Below are positions 8,430 through 16,707 of a stretch of DNA of 64,000 bases, piece by piece (the stretch's first letter is position 1; every line of letters starts with the position of its first letter). Source of the DNA: Candidatus Roseilinea sp. (GTDB taxonomy: Bacteria; Chloroflexota; Anaerolineae; J036; Brachytrichaceae); the NCBI GenBank assembly GCA_025998955.1, contig AP024676.1:3596001-3660000 (forward strand). The letters run 5' to 3'. The notes under the pieces were generated by a model. The model was given only the letters and a program-made list of their open reading frames with translations. It ran no database searches and had not been told where the DNA came from. A program made the position numbers and the translations under genes.

Positions 8430-10677
8430 TCCCCTCCGGCAGCACATAGTGCGTGCTCGGGCCGCGGCCGATTTGCTTCAGCAGCCCCAGCGCGGCGAGG
8501 TGAACCAGATGCTTGGACGCCGTCGCCGGCCCGACGCCGCATAGCTCGGCGTAGGCGCTTTTGTTGATCGCCCTGCGCTCGAGCAAGTGTCGGAGCACCG
8601 CGGCGCGCCGCGCGTCGTTCAACAAGTCGCCGGCCTTCGCCTTCCACTCCGCCTTCAGCTTCTGCTCGCGGGTGAGCGTCTGCTCGAAGGTGGCGCGCAG
8701 CCGTTCGAACTCGTTGGCGAACCGGTCGCCCAGGCCATGCTTCTCGATCAGCGCCAGCGCGGCCTCGCGCTCCTTGACGCTGATGGCGAGGTAGGCGTTG
8801 GCGATGGCGAGGTGGGCGCGAACGTGGGCTTCGGGCTCGCCCGGCGCGGCGAGGGTGGCGCGCTGCCTCTCGATTTCGGCCATCTCGGCATAGTGCGCCG
8901 CGGCTTCTTGAGGGAGGAATCGGTCGTAGATACGCGGTTGGCTCTCCCCTAGGATCTCCTGTTTGAGATTCTTGGTCAGCGCGATGTGCGCCGAGTCGGA
9001 TTCGTGCGGCCAAGCTTCGAGCGCAGCCTGGACGTGCGCGTCACCCTGGCGCTCGTCCTCCGGCGCGCGCGCGAGGCGGAAGCGTGTGTAGAAAGCCTCG
9101 GCTAGATTGTAATGCGCCCGCCGGACGTGTAGCCTGAGGTCCGCTTCGGTCGCAACCTCCAGGCCTCGCTGGTAGTAAGTGATGGCCGCGTCGTAGTCGC
9201 CCAGCCAGAAGTAGTTCGCGCCGAGGTTGAGATAGGTGCTGGCCATCGCCTCCGCGCTGATGACGATGCGGTTCGCCATGTCGAGCACCCGCTTGCCGCA
9301 CTCGATCGCGCGTTCGAACTGCCGGGCCTCGCCATATGCCAGGCTGAGGTTGATATAGGCCTTGACGATGCCTTGCGGGTCGTTCACCTTCTCGTAGATG
9401 CTGAGCGCGTGATGGGTGTGTTCCAGCGCCCGCGTTGTGTCGCCGGCGCGGCGCCAATACTCGCCCCAGGCCTGCTCGATCAGCGCTTGTTTGCCATCGT
9501 CGAGCGAAGTGCGTGACCGCAGCGCCTCGACGCGTTCCAATACGGGGCGAGCGCGCGGGTCGTTGCGCAGCGCGTAGAGCCAGGCCGTGCGCACCAGCAC
9601 TGCGGCGTGTTCTTCCAGGGCTTCTGGATCGTCAGCAGCATCGGCTTCGGCGAGCAGCGCGGCTGCCTCTTGGTAGTAGGCGAAGGCGCGATCGGAGTCG
9701 CGGGGCTCGTAGAACCGGCCGAGCCGGCTGCAAACGATGCCGGTGCGACGCGCGTCGTGCGACTGCGCAGCCAGGTGGAGTGCTTCTTCGTAGGCTGCCT
9801 GTTCGCCCTCGGCGTCGCCACGCATCTGGTGGATCGCCGCGTCCGTCAGCAATAGCGCGATGCGCTCGGCCGGCGGCTGGTCGCGTTCGAGCAGTGCTCG
9901 CCATGCCGCCTTGAACTCGGATTCGTCGGCCAGCAGGGCGAGGTGGCGCTGCGTGAATTGGCACACTTGTTTCACATCGCCGGCCATTTGCATGTGCCAG
10001 AACGCCGATGGCGCGTCATTCGCCTGGATGGCGGTCTGCGCTTGTCGGCGGTGCCAGTCCGCGCGTTCTGCTTCCGAGGCGAACCCACGCGACCGGATGA
10101 CTTCGCACCAGACGAAGGCCCGCAGCGAGGGCGTATGCCGCCGGTCGAGCCGTTGTTCGTGAAGCAGCCGGGCGATCAGCCGCCGGCCTTTCTCCAAGTA
10201 GCGATAGAACGTGCTTTGGCCGACGTTCCACAAGCCGCACAAGTTATCGGCTGCGGATTCGCCGGGGCGGCGGTAGTAGCGATCGCGAAAGTCCGGCACC
10301 GGCGCGAAGCCGTAGTGACACATCACGGCGATGAACGGCCGCCAACTGGTGCGTTCCAGCCAGGCTGCTCGGTCGTTCAGCTCGAGCGTCGGTGCGCGGT
10401 CGGGCCGCAATTGGGTGACGGCCCAGCGCAGCAGCAATTCGGCGGCTGCGGCCAGCCGGCGTTCAGGGGGCAGCCGGTCGCCGGCCGTGCCTAGGATGGG
10501 TTGGAGATAGCGGCGCGACGCCCATTGCAGCACGCCCGGCCGTTGCAGCAACAGTTCGTCGAACGCGCCGGCGCGGTAGGCATCCAGTGCGGCGTCCAAC
10601 ACGACGGCAATGGTCGAGCTAGGAACAGCGCCTTCTTTGACCTTTTGCGGCAGGGTAAGCCGGGGAAGCGTAGCCAT
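8413..10677 (-). CDS. TPR-repeat regulator with C-terminal winged helix
   Basis: A 754-residue soluble protein. The N-terminal third contains an HTH-like segment (NVGQSTFYRYLEKGRRLIARLL, residues about 170-190). The middle (about 300-560) is a run of tetratricopeptide-like helices such as GIVKAYINLSLAYGEARQFERAIECGKR and AMASTYLNLGANYFWLGDYDAAITYYQRGLEVA. The C-terminus (about 690-750) looks like a winged-helix DNA-binding domain: RAINKSAYAELCGVGPATASKHLVHLAALGLLKQIG. No ATPase motif was found. It is probably a transcriptional regulator that senses through protein contacts; the target is unknown. It stands alone, with 216 bp separating it from the divergent peptidase gene. Confidence 0.65.
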   Translation of the reverse strand: MATLPRLTLPQKVKEGAVPSSTIAVVLDAALDAYRAGAFDELLLQRPGVLQWASRRYLQPILGTAGDRLPPERRLAAAAELLLRWAVTQLRPDRAPTLELNDRAAWLERTSWRPFIAVMCHYGFAPVPDFRDRYYRRPGESAADNLCGLWNVGQSTFYRYLEKGRRLIARLLHEQRLDRRHTPSLRAFVWCEVIRSRGFASEAERADWHRRQAQTAIQANDAPSAFWHMQMAGDVKQVCQFTQRHLALLADESEFKAAWRALLERDQPPAERIALLLTDAAIHQMRGDAEGEQAAYEEALHLAAQSHDARRTGIVCSRLGRFYEPRDSDRAFAYYQEAAALLAEADAADDPEALEEHAAVLVRTAWLYALRNDPRARPVLERVEALRSRTSLDDGKQALIEQAWGEYWRRAGDTTRALEHTHHALSIYEKVNDPQGIVKAYINLSLAYGEARQFERAIECGKRVLDMANRIVISAEAMASTYLNLGANYFWLGDYDAAITYYQRGLEVATEADLRLHVRRAHYNLAEAFYTRFRLARAPEDERQGDAHVQAALEAWPHESDSAHIALTKNLKQEILGESQPRIYDRFLPQEAAAHYAEMAEIERQRATLAAPGEPEAHVRAHLAIANAYLAISVKEREAALALIEKHGLGDRFANEFERLRATFEQTLTREQKLKAEWKAKAGDLLNDARRAAVLRHLLERRAINKSAYAELCGVGPATASKHLVHLAALGLLKQIGRGPSTHYVLPEGITGAR

Positions 10678-10893
10678 AGCCTCGTTCTTGAAATCCGTAA
10701 ATGCGCCAAAGCCGCGTGTTTCGGTTCTGCTAGCAGCTTCGAAACGACGAATGAGTCACTCCCGGTCCTGATTCGTCTGCTGATCGTCTAGCGCTTCCGT
10801 CGCAAGCTCGTCAATTCACGCGTATTCCTGACAATCCCCATGCCTTAAAAAGAGGGTGCCACATAGTGTATCACTTGACAGGATGGGCTACAT

Positions 10894-12477
10894 ATGCGAC
10901 TCCCTTACTTGATCCACAATGGAGTATCCGTGAAAGGGCCTCGCGACAGCATCGCATTCGTCGTCTATGCGCCCTTCGGAGCTGACGGCATGCTCAGCAC
11001 CTACCCGGATGGCGCATCGCACGACCTCAGCCAGCATCCGCTGATGCAAAACCTGCTCGGAGTAGCCGCGTGCGGCGTGCACGTGGTCGCGCTGGTGGAT
11101 CGGGTGAATAGCGACACCTACCTCATCCAAATCCCCGCGGCTCGCCCCGCCGATCTGCAAGTCACGTCACGCTGGAAGCTCGACATGGCTTCCCCAAGGA
11201 CACTGGCGGGACTGTTGCGCTACGCCAGCGAGCAGTATCCTACTGCAGACCTCGTCCTGAGCCTGGAAGGGCACGGCGCGGGCTTTCTGCCGGACATAGA
11301 CCGCGCCCAGCTCTCCGTGCACAACCTGACCGACGACGGCAAGAACGTGTGGCTGATCCGTCAGCAAGGATCTGTGCCGTTACCGCAAGGGTCACCGATC
11401 CTGCCGGAAGGTTCGCCCATTTTGCCACAAGGCTCGCCAATCCTGCCGCAGGGTTCGCCCATTCTGCCCGCGGGCCAGATGCCTATGTCCACCTATGGCC
11501 TGGGCCGGGCGCTGAAGGATGCGCTCGACGCCGGCGCACCCAAGCCGGCGGTGATCCACTTCAACAACTGCTTCAACCTGTCGGTGGAGGTGCTGCATAC
11601 GATCGCGCCCTATGCCGGCTATGCCGTGGGCTATCCCAACTACAACTTCTTCACCGCCGGCGCGGCTTACCCTGAGGTGTTCGCCCGCTTGAAGAAGCAG
11701 AAGGCGACGCTCCCTGTCGAGTTGGCCCGCTGGTTCGCTGAGGAGAATCATGCTGTGCTTGCGGCCAAGGGCAACCACCCGACCGCCGGTGGCGTGGTCG
11801 AGTTGGCGTGCATGCACGAGATCGTCGAACGAATTGACGACCTGGCCGACGCGCTGCTGGTCTCGCTGCGCAATGCCAGCGGCGCCGCCCGCGCGCGGGT
11901 CGCCGACGACATCCAGGCCGCCATCGTCAAGGCGCAGCAGTATGACACCACCCACAGCGACTTCACGCTGGAAGCGCCGGACGAGATGACCGACTTGCGC
12001 AGCCTGGCCGCCGCGCTCGACGATCCAAAGTATGCAGCCTTCGGAGTGCAGGCCGCTGCCCGAGCGCTATGGCAGGCCACCGACGGCATCAAGGCCTATG
12101 GCGATGCCGACCGGCCCTGGGTCAACTTCGACGCGGTTTGGGATTTTCGCGGCGATCTGGCGATGAACATCTTCCTGCCCGACCCGTTGCGCAAAGGGTT
12201 GTGGGACTGGCGCTCACCGTACTACCTAGACGTGAACCCGGACCCGAGCAAGCCGCGCGTTCAGCCGCACATCATTGACTTCGTCAAAATCACGGATTGG
12301 GTGGACTTCATCATCGAGTATCACAAAGACACGCCGTTCGTCGGTTTGCTGCCGGCGCAAATCCCAGACTTCCCTGCGTTCAACGCGAAATTCGAGCCAC
12401 CGCGCAAGCCCGACCGGCCGGATCAGAAACCGCCTGATACGCCCAACGAACCGTATCAGCGTTCGAGGGTTGCATGA
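10894..12477 (+). CDS. Clostripain-family (C11) cysteine peptidase with heptad-repeat insert
   Basis: The 527 residues show the caspase-like catalytic pair of clan CD: His127 in LVLSLEGHGAGFLPD and Cys226 in VIHFNNCFNLSVEVL. Between them lies an unusual proline-rich insert, five tandem seven-residue units of the form QGSPILP (residues 158-192). There is no signal peptide, so a cytosolic location is likely. C11 peptidases cleave after basic residues in characterised members; the substrate here is unknown. It lies 291 bp upstream of a conserved protein of unknown function on the same strand, and the gap holds a large inverted repeat. Active-site geometry supports the family; the biological role is open. 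Confidence 0.78.
   Translation: MRLPYLIHNGVSVKGPRDSIAFVVYAPFGADGMLSTYPDGASHDLSQHPLMQNLLGVAACGVHVVALVDRVNSDTYLIQIPAARPADLQVTSRWKLDMASPRTLAGLLRYASEQYPTADLVLSLEGHGAGFLPDIDRAQLSVHNLTDDGKNVWLIRQQGSVPLPQGSPILPEGSPILPQGSPILPQGSPILPAGQMPMSTYGLGRALKDALDAGAPKPAVIHFNNCFNLSVEVLHTIAPYAGYAVGYPNYNFFTAGAAYPEVFARLKKQKATLPVELARWFAEENHAVLAAKGNHPTAGGVVELACMHEIVERIDDLADALLVSLRNASGAARARVADDIQAAIVKAQQYDTTHSDFTLEAPDEMTDLRSLAAALDDPKYAAFGVQAAARALWQATDGIKAYGDADRPWVNFDAVWDFRGDLAMNIFLPDPLRKGLWDWRSPYYLDVNPDPSKPRVQPHIIDFVKITDWVDFIIEYHKDTPFVGLLPAQIPDFPAFNAKFEPPRKPDRPDQKPPDTPNEPYQRSRVA
11365..11469 (+). repeat. Five 21-bp units encoding QGSPILP heptads
   Basis: Five consecutive 21-bp units at 11365, 11386, 11407, 11428 and 11449 encode QGSVPLP, QGSPILP, EGSPILP, QGSPILP, QGSPILP. 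Third-position codon choice differs between units, so the protein sequence is conserved more than the DNA. That argues for selection rather than a fresh slippage expansion. Confidence 0.9.
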
Positions 12478-12601
12478 GCCTATCGCGCATTCGGGCGGGC
12501 ATCGTATCGCCATCGTCTGCGATCGTCGTCCGAGTCGTATGAATCGCTGCATCGCACCGGGAACGCCGCCGTGATGAAATAGAGTGCGGGGGGAGGCGGG
12601 T

Positions 12602-12673
12602 GAGGACACGAAGGGAGCGCAACGCGCAGGGGGAGCGCTGGCGCAAGGCCGGCAACGCTACCTTCGTGTCCTC
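12602..12673. repeat. Large inverted repeat between peptidase and unknown gene
   Basis: An 18-bp left arm (12602-12619, GAGGACACGAAGGGAGCG) pairs with a right arm (12656-12673) with one mismatch, around a 36-nt GC-rich centre. It lies 96 bp upstream of the start at 12769. No T-run follows, so a simple intrinsic terminator is doubtful. It may be a 5'-UTR structure or a small mobile repeat. Confidence 0.6.
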
Positions 12674-12768
12674 GACTGTAGCCCTCACACACTTCTGGTG
12701 CGCCTCGCCATGGGTCCAAGCGTCGCATGGAGATATGGCCGCACCGCCCAAGCTACGGAGGAATCAAA

Positions 12769-14115
12769 ATGACTACCGCTAAAGATCTGACCAAGTACGA
12801 AGACATCTCGTGTTGCCCGGAGCTGGAAACCGAGCATCCGTGCGATGTGATTGAACTGCGCCGGCATCTGATCTTCCCAACCAACGTGCGCGGGCCCAAC
12901 GAGCAACCGGTGCGTGTGGAAGTGATCATCCACACCCGCTTCACCCGTTGTAGTGGGCCGCTGGCGCTCGGCGACATCGTCTATAGCACCACGCTGCTGC
13001 CCGGTGAGAAAGTGCGCCTGGCGACGACCGATCGCCGCAGCCGCTTCAGCTTCGACAGCGAATCCAAGCTTAGCTACCGCAGCGAGCAGATCAGCGAAGA
13101 GCAATATCGCATGCGCGCGCTGCGCGCCTTCATGGCCGACGAGAACGTGGTGAATCGCGGCAGCGAGAACTATGCAGAGCAGAGCAAGTGGGACTTCCAC
13201 GGCGACGCCGGCGGCTCCATCGGCTTCTTCTCCGCCAGTGCCGACGCGAACGCCCGCGGCAGCCATAGCGCCTCCTCAACGCGCGATTGGCTGCGCGAGC
13301 ATCGTGCTCATGCCGAGATGTCCGACCACCTATCGGTGGAAGCGACGCGCAAGGCGCACTCGCTGTCCATCGGCGAGGTGAGCACGCGTACACACATCGA
13401 AGGCGAGTCGGAGGATCACTTCGAGTCGGCCTCGCGCGAGTTCAGCAACCCGAACAAGTGCCACGCTGTCACCTTCCTGTTCTATCGCCTCAACAAGACC
13501 GAGACGATCAAGTTCGAGCTGGTGTCCATCGAGCGCCGCGTGCTCGATCCGGTTGCGCCCACGCCGGTGCCGGCCAACCCGTTCCGCTCCGTCGGCCAGA
13601 TTGCTGCTGTGCCGCAGGACGTGCCGGCCACGAGCGCGCAGCGGCTGGCAGTGTTGGAGCGGAGCGTGCAGGCCGAGCAGCGCGTCCAGATCCAAGCGCT
13701 GCAACCGCTGCCCGGCGGTCAGGCCGGCCTTCGCACCGCGGCCGTCGCTTTCGCCGCCGTGGCCGAACCCGGCATCCAGCAGCCTTTGCCCGACGCTATG
13801 CGCGAGAAAGCACTGGCCTTCGTGGACGAACAGCTCGTCAAACAAGGCTTGCTCGACCGCGAAACGAAGCAAGTGTCTAAGGAGGCGAAGCAGGAATTCA
13901 GCTACGAACGCAAGACCTCGATCCCAACCGCCGGCGTGATCGTGAAGAGCTGCATGGACGATTGCAGCATCTGCGAGCCGGAACTGCACAAGAAGATGCA
14001 ACTCGAGCTGGAGCGCATGGAGCTCGAGAACAAACTGCTGGCGCGCAAGATCGAACTCCTCGACAAGGCGCAGGAGTATCGCTGCTGCCCGGCCGGTGAG
14101 GCACCTTCTGGCTAA
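12769..14115 (+). CDS. Conserved protein of unknown function, coiled-coil C-terminus
   Basis: A 448-residue protein; the ATG at 12769 has a good GGAGGAA site seven bases upstream. I cannot name the family. The first half holds motifs that look conserved (TTLLPGEKVRLATTDRRSRF, SFDSESKLSYRSEQISEEQY, then FSNPNKCHAVTFLFYRLNKT). A Ser/His/Ala-rich amphipathic stretch lies around residues 140-230. The last 70 residues include a cysteine cluster CMDDCSIC and a charged coiled coil (QLELERMELENKLLARKIELL), ending in a CC pair. No signal peptide or TM is seen. Its position behind the clostripain-like gene suggests, but does not show, a shared role. A strong terminator hairpin follows. Confidence 0.6.
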   Translation: MTTAKDLTKYEDISCCPELETEHPCDVIELRRHLIFPTNVRGPNEQPVRVEVIIHTRFTRCSGPLALGDIVYSTTLLPGEKVRLATTDRRSRFSFDSESKLSYRSEQISEEQYRMRALRAFMADENVVNRGSENYAEQSKWDFHGDAGGSIGFFSASADANARGSHSASSTRDWLREHRAHAEMSDHLSVEATRKAHSLSIGEVSTRTHIEGESEDHFESASREFSNPNKCHAVTFLFYRLNKTETIKFELVSIERRVLDPVAPTPVPANPFRSVGQIAAVPQDVPATSAQRLAVLERSVQAEQRVQIQALQPLPGGQAGLRTAAVAFAAVAEPGIQQPLPDAMREKALAFVDEQLVKQGLLDRETKQVSKEAKQEFSYERKTSIPTAGVIVKSCMDDCSICEPELHKKMQLELERMELENKLLARKIELLDKAQEYRCCPAGEAPSG

Positions 14116-14146
14116 CGAAGTTTGAGATTCGCCAGCGAGCACTTGC

Positions 14147-14170
14147 GGGGCGGCCACTAAGGGCCGCCCC
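14147..14170 (+). terminator. GC-rich hairpin after the unknown-function gene
   Basis: Perfect 9-bp stem GGGGCGGCC / GGCCGCCCC with a 6-nt loop, 31 bp after the TAA, followed by an AATTA stretch. It separates this gene from the DUF4203-like gene downstream. Confidence 0.65.
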
Positions 14171-14314
14171 AATTACGTACGGCAAGCTCGAGCGCCCCAC
14201 AGGCTTCGAGTGCTCGAGCTTTCGTATCTCGACGACTTACATAGAATAAGCACAGGCTGGCGCCGGGATGCGCCGTGCCATTGTACGAGTCATCGAACAT
14301 CGAGGAGAAACAAC

Positions 14315-14833
14315 GTGGAAGTAATCACGAGCGGTTTGATCGGCATCGCCCTGGGCGCTGCCGTTTTGCTGTTGGGCAAGAACCTGCGCCTGTTCGCGGC
14401 AGCAGCCGGCTTTCTCATCGGCTTCATCCTCACCCGGCAGCTCATCCCAGGCGCGTTTCTGACAGCGCTGATCGTGGCTGTGATCTTGGCGCTCATCGGC
14501 GCAGTCTTGATCACCCTGGCGCGCGGCGGGATGCGGCTGCTGCTGCAGATCATGGGCGCGATCGCCGGCGCGGGCATCTTGTTGTGGCTGGGGGAGTCGC
14601 TTGGCCTGGCGTCCGGCCTGGCATCATGGATCATCGCGTTCATCGGCGCGCTGATCGGCTTCAGCCTGATGGCGCGCTTCTTCAACCTCGGCATCATCGC
14701 CCTGACCAGCCTGCTGGGCGCGAGCCTGATTGTGAGTGGGTTGCGCTCGTTCATCGTGTTGCCCGATGGCATCAGCACGGCGATCACCATTGTGCTGGCT
14801 GCCGTTGGGTTCTTCTATCAACGCAATCGCTAG
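14315..14833 (+). CDS. DUF4203-like multi-helix membrane protein
   Basis: The likely start is the GTG at 14315, with GAGGAGA eight bases upstream; frames further upstream read non-family sequence. The 172 residues are almost entirely hydrophobic, with about six to seven TM segments and glycine-rich helix faces (GLIGIALGAAVLLLGKNLRLF, FLIGFILTRQLI, IIAFIGALIGFSLMARF). It resembles the membrane protein at 23370, which was interrupted by an insertion sequence. No transport or enzyme motif is seen. It sits 19 bp upstream of tsaE on the same strand but shares no known function with it. Confidence 0.7.
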   Translation: MEVITSGLIGIALGAAVLLLGKNLRLFAAAAGFLIGFILTRQLIPGAFLTALIVAVILALIGAVLITLARGGMRLLLQIMGAIAGAGILLWLGESLGLASGLASWIIAFIGALIGFSLMARFFNLGIIALTSLLGASLIVSGLRSFIVLPDGISTAITIVLAAVGFFYQRNR

Positions 14834-14852
14834 CTTAGATGCCGCGTCCGGC

Positions 14853-15356
14853 ATGGCCATCCTCGAACCGCTCTCCATCGAATGCACCAGCCACAGCGAA
14901 GCGCAAACGCAACGGCTGGGCGCGCGGCTGGGCGCCTTGCTGCCGCGCCATGCTGTGATCGCCTTGCATGGGCCGCTGGGCGCGGGCAAGACCAGCTTTG
15001 CACGTGGGGTGGGCGCCGGCTGGGGCGCGGAGCAGCCGCTGCGCAGCCCGACGTTCACCCTGGTGCAGGAACATCACCGCCGGCGCGACGATGCGACGCT
15101 GTATCACGTGGACCTATATCGCGTCGAAAGCGAGCGCGACCTGGCCAGCCTGGGCCTGGAAGAAATCCTGGAGGACGAGAACGGCGTGTGCTTGATCGAA
15201 TGGCCGGAGCGCGCGCCGGGGCTGATCCCGCCGGAGGCGATCCACGTCAAGCTGGCCTTGGTGAGCGACACGCGCCGCCAACTGACCTTCTCGACGCAGG
15301 ACGCGCAAACCTGGCAGGTATTGCTTGCCTTCCGGAAGAGTGCATTCGGGGTGTGA
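14853..15356 (+). CDS. tsaE: tRNA t6A biosynthesis ATPase TsaE
   Basis: Small ATPase required with TsaB/TsaD for transfer of threonylcarbamoyl to A37 of ANN-decoding tRNAs. The ATG at 14853 gives 167 residues, a normal length. A P-loop GPLGAGKTSFARG lies near residue 40. Family signatures SPTFTLVQEH, LYHVDLYRV and LGLEEILEDENGVCLIEWPER follow in order. It is the first gene of a tsaE-tsaB-rimI run, with 2 bp before the tsaB start. TsaD is not in the window. Confidence 0.95.
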   Translation: MAILEPLSIECTSHSEAQTQRLGARLGALLPRHAVIALHGPLGAGKTSFARGVGAGWGAEQPLRSPTFTLVQEHHRRRDDATLYHVDLYRVESERDLASLGLEEILEDENGVCLIEWPERAPGLIPPEAIHVKLALVSDTRRQLTFSTQDAQTWQVLLAFRKSAFGV

Positions 15357-15358
15357 CC

Positions 15359-16012
15359 ATGCCCGCTGTCCTGCTCGCCCTCGACACCTGCACTGCGCGC
15401 GCCAGCATTGCCCTGCGTGACTCGACGACGCTGCGCGCCGAGATAACCTGGGAGGCGCAACGGCATGAGACGGCGACCGTCGCCGCGCGCGTTCGCGACC
15501 TGATGCGGACGTGCCGTATTGCGCCGGAGAATATCGGATGCGTCGCCGTAGCAATCGGCCCAGGGTCGTTTACCGGCGTGCGCTGCGGCCTGGCCATCGG
15601 CAAAGGCATCGCCGTAGCGCGTGAGTTGCCGATGATCGGTGTGACGGCCTTCGACGTGATTGCCCATGCGCAGCCGCCTCAGCCCGCGCCGATGCTGGCC
15701 CTGCTCGAGGTGGGGCGCAACCGAGTGGCGGCTTGTCCCTACGAATGGCGCGGCGGTGCGCCGTCGGTCAACGGCGAGTGGCGAATCCACAGTTGGGCGG
15801 AGCTGGCGGAACGCGCCGAGCCGCCGCTCTATGTGTGCGGTGACGTCGCGCCGGCTTGGATTGCTGCGCTGCGGGCGAAAGTCACGGTCGCGCCGGCTGC
15901 ACTCAACCTGCGGCGGGCGGGATTTCTGGCAGAATTGGGGATGGCTCGTTGGGAACGTGGCGAAGTGGACGACGCGATGACGTTGACCGCCATTTATCCC
16001 CCCGAGGCATGA
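15359..16012 (+). CDS. tsaB: tRNA t6A biosynthesis protein TsaB
   Basis: Partner and scaffold of TsaD in t6A37 synthesis. It has the ASKHA-type N-terminus LLALDTCTARASIALRD, and the diagnostic AIGPGSFTGVRCGLAIGKGIA near residue 65. The 217 residues match the family. It starts 2 bp after the tsaE stop, so the two are coupled. It lacks the metal-binding histidines of TsaD, which separates it from the catalytic paralogue. Confidence 0.94.
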   Translation: MPAVLLALDTCTARASIALRDSTTLRAEITWEAQRHETATVAARVRDLMRTCRIAPENIGCVAVAIGPGSFTGVRCGLAIGKGIAVARELPMIGVTAFDVIAHAQPPQPAPMLALLEVGRNRVAACPYEWRGGAPSVNGEWRIHSWAELAERAEPPLYVCGDVAPAWIAALRAKVTVAPAALNLRRAGFLAELGMARWERGEVDDAMTLTAIYPPEA

Positions 16013-16046
16013 TTGGGTTGGCTCATCACGCTGGATCGAAGACGAT

Positions 16047-16706
16047 ATGAGCAGTCAGGTCGTCCTCAACCCCCTTCAGGCGCCAAGCACGTCTGAGCGG
16101 ATCGCCTCCATCTTTGTCACGCCGATGTCGCTGGACGATATTCCGGCCGTCATGGCGATCGAACGCGCGTCCTTCCCTCGACCCTGGCCGGAGCGCGCCT
16201 ATCGCTACGAGCTGACCGAGAACCCCGAGGCCTACTTCGTCGTCGCACGGGCCTATGAGATCGAGGCGGCGCCAACGGCGCCGCGCTCGCACTGGCAACG
16301 GCTGGCGCAGCGCCTGGGCTTGCAGAGCCGCGCCCCGGCGCAACGCGCGCTCTACACGATCGTGGGGTTCGCCGGCATGTGGATGCATGTGGACGAGGCG
16401 CACATCGCCACCATCGCCACGCATCCCGGCTGGCGCCGGCGCGGCGTGGGCGAACGCATCCTCGTCAACCTGCTGCGCGAAGCACAGCGTCGCCGCGCCG
16501 AGATCGTCACGCTGGAGGTGCGGGTGAGTAACATCGCGGCGCAGCAGTTGTATCGTAAGTATGGCTTCGAGGAGGTGGGCCGGCGCAAAGCGTACTACCA
16601 GGATAACCGCGAGGATGCGCTGCTGATGACCATCGTCCACTTCAACACCCCCGAATACCGCGCGCAGTTGGATGCGCTCGAGCGCCGGCTGCATCCTAGC
16701 GGGTGA
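16047..16706 (+). CDS. rimI: Ribosomal protein/N-terminal alanine acetyltransferase RimI-like
   Basis: GNAT acetyltransferase commonly linked to tsaB and tsaE. The RimI signatures are present: VMAIERASFPRPWPERAYRYELTENP near the start, IATIATHPGWRRRGVGERILVNLL (acetyl-CoA loop R/Q-x-x-G-x-G/A), and LEVRVSNIAAQQLYRKYGFEEVGRRKAYY at the end. At 219 residues it is longer than the usual 150-160. The excess is an N-terminal leader and an insertion after VVARAYEIEAAPTAPRSHW that carries a basic linker. Convergent with the next gene, with only one base between the stops. Confidence 0.88.
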   Translation: MSSQVVLNPLQAPSTSERIASIFVTPMSLDDIPAVMAIERASFPRPWPERAYRYELTENPEAYFVVARAYEIEAAPTAPRSHWQRLAQRLGLQSRAPAQRALYTIVGFAGMWMHVDEAHIATIATHPGWRRRGVGERILVNLLREAQRRRAEIVTLEVRVSNIAAQQLYRKYGFEEVGRRKAYYQDNREDALLMTIVHFNTPEYRAQLDALERRLHPSG

Positions 16707-16707
16707 T

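Noticed and set aside
10875-10880. TTGACA as the -35 of the clostripain-like gene
   Set aside because: Only 13 bases remain before the ATG, so no -10 and transcription start fit in front of the gene.
12769-14115. Part of a named toxin or injection system
   Set aside because: No tail, sheath, baseplate or secretion genes are nearby and no recognisable domain is visible; naming a system would be invention.
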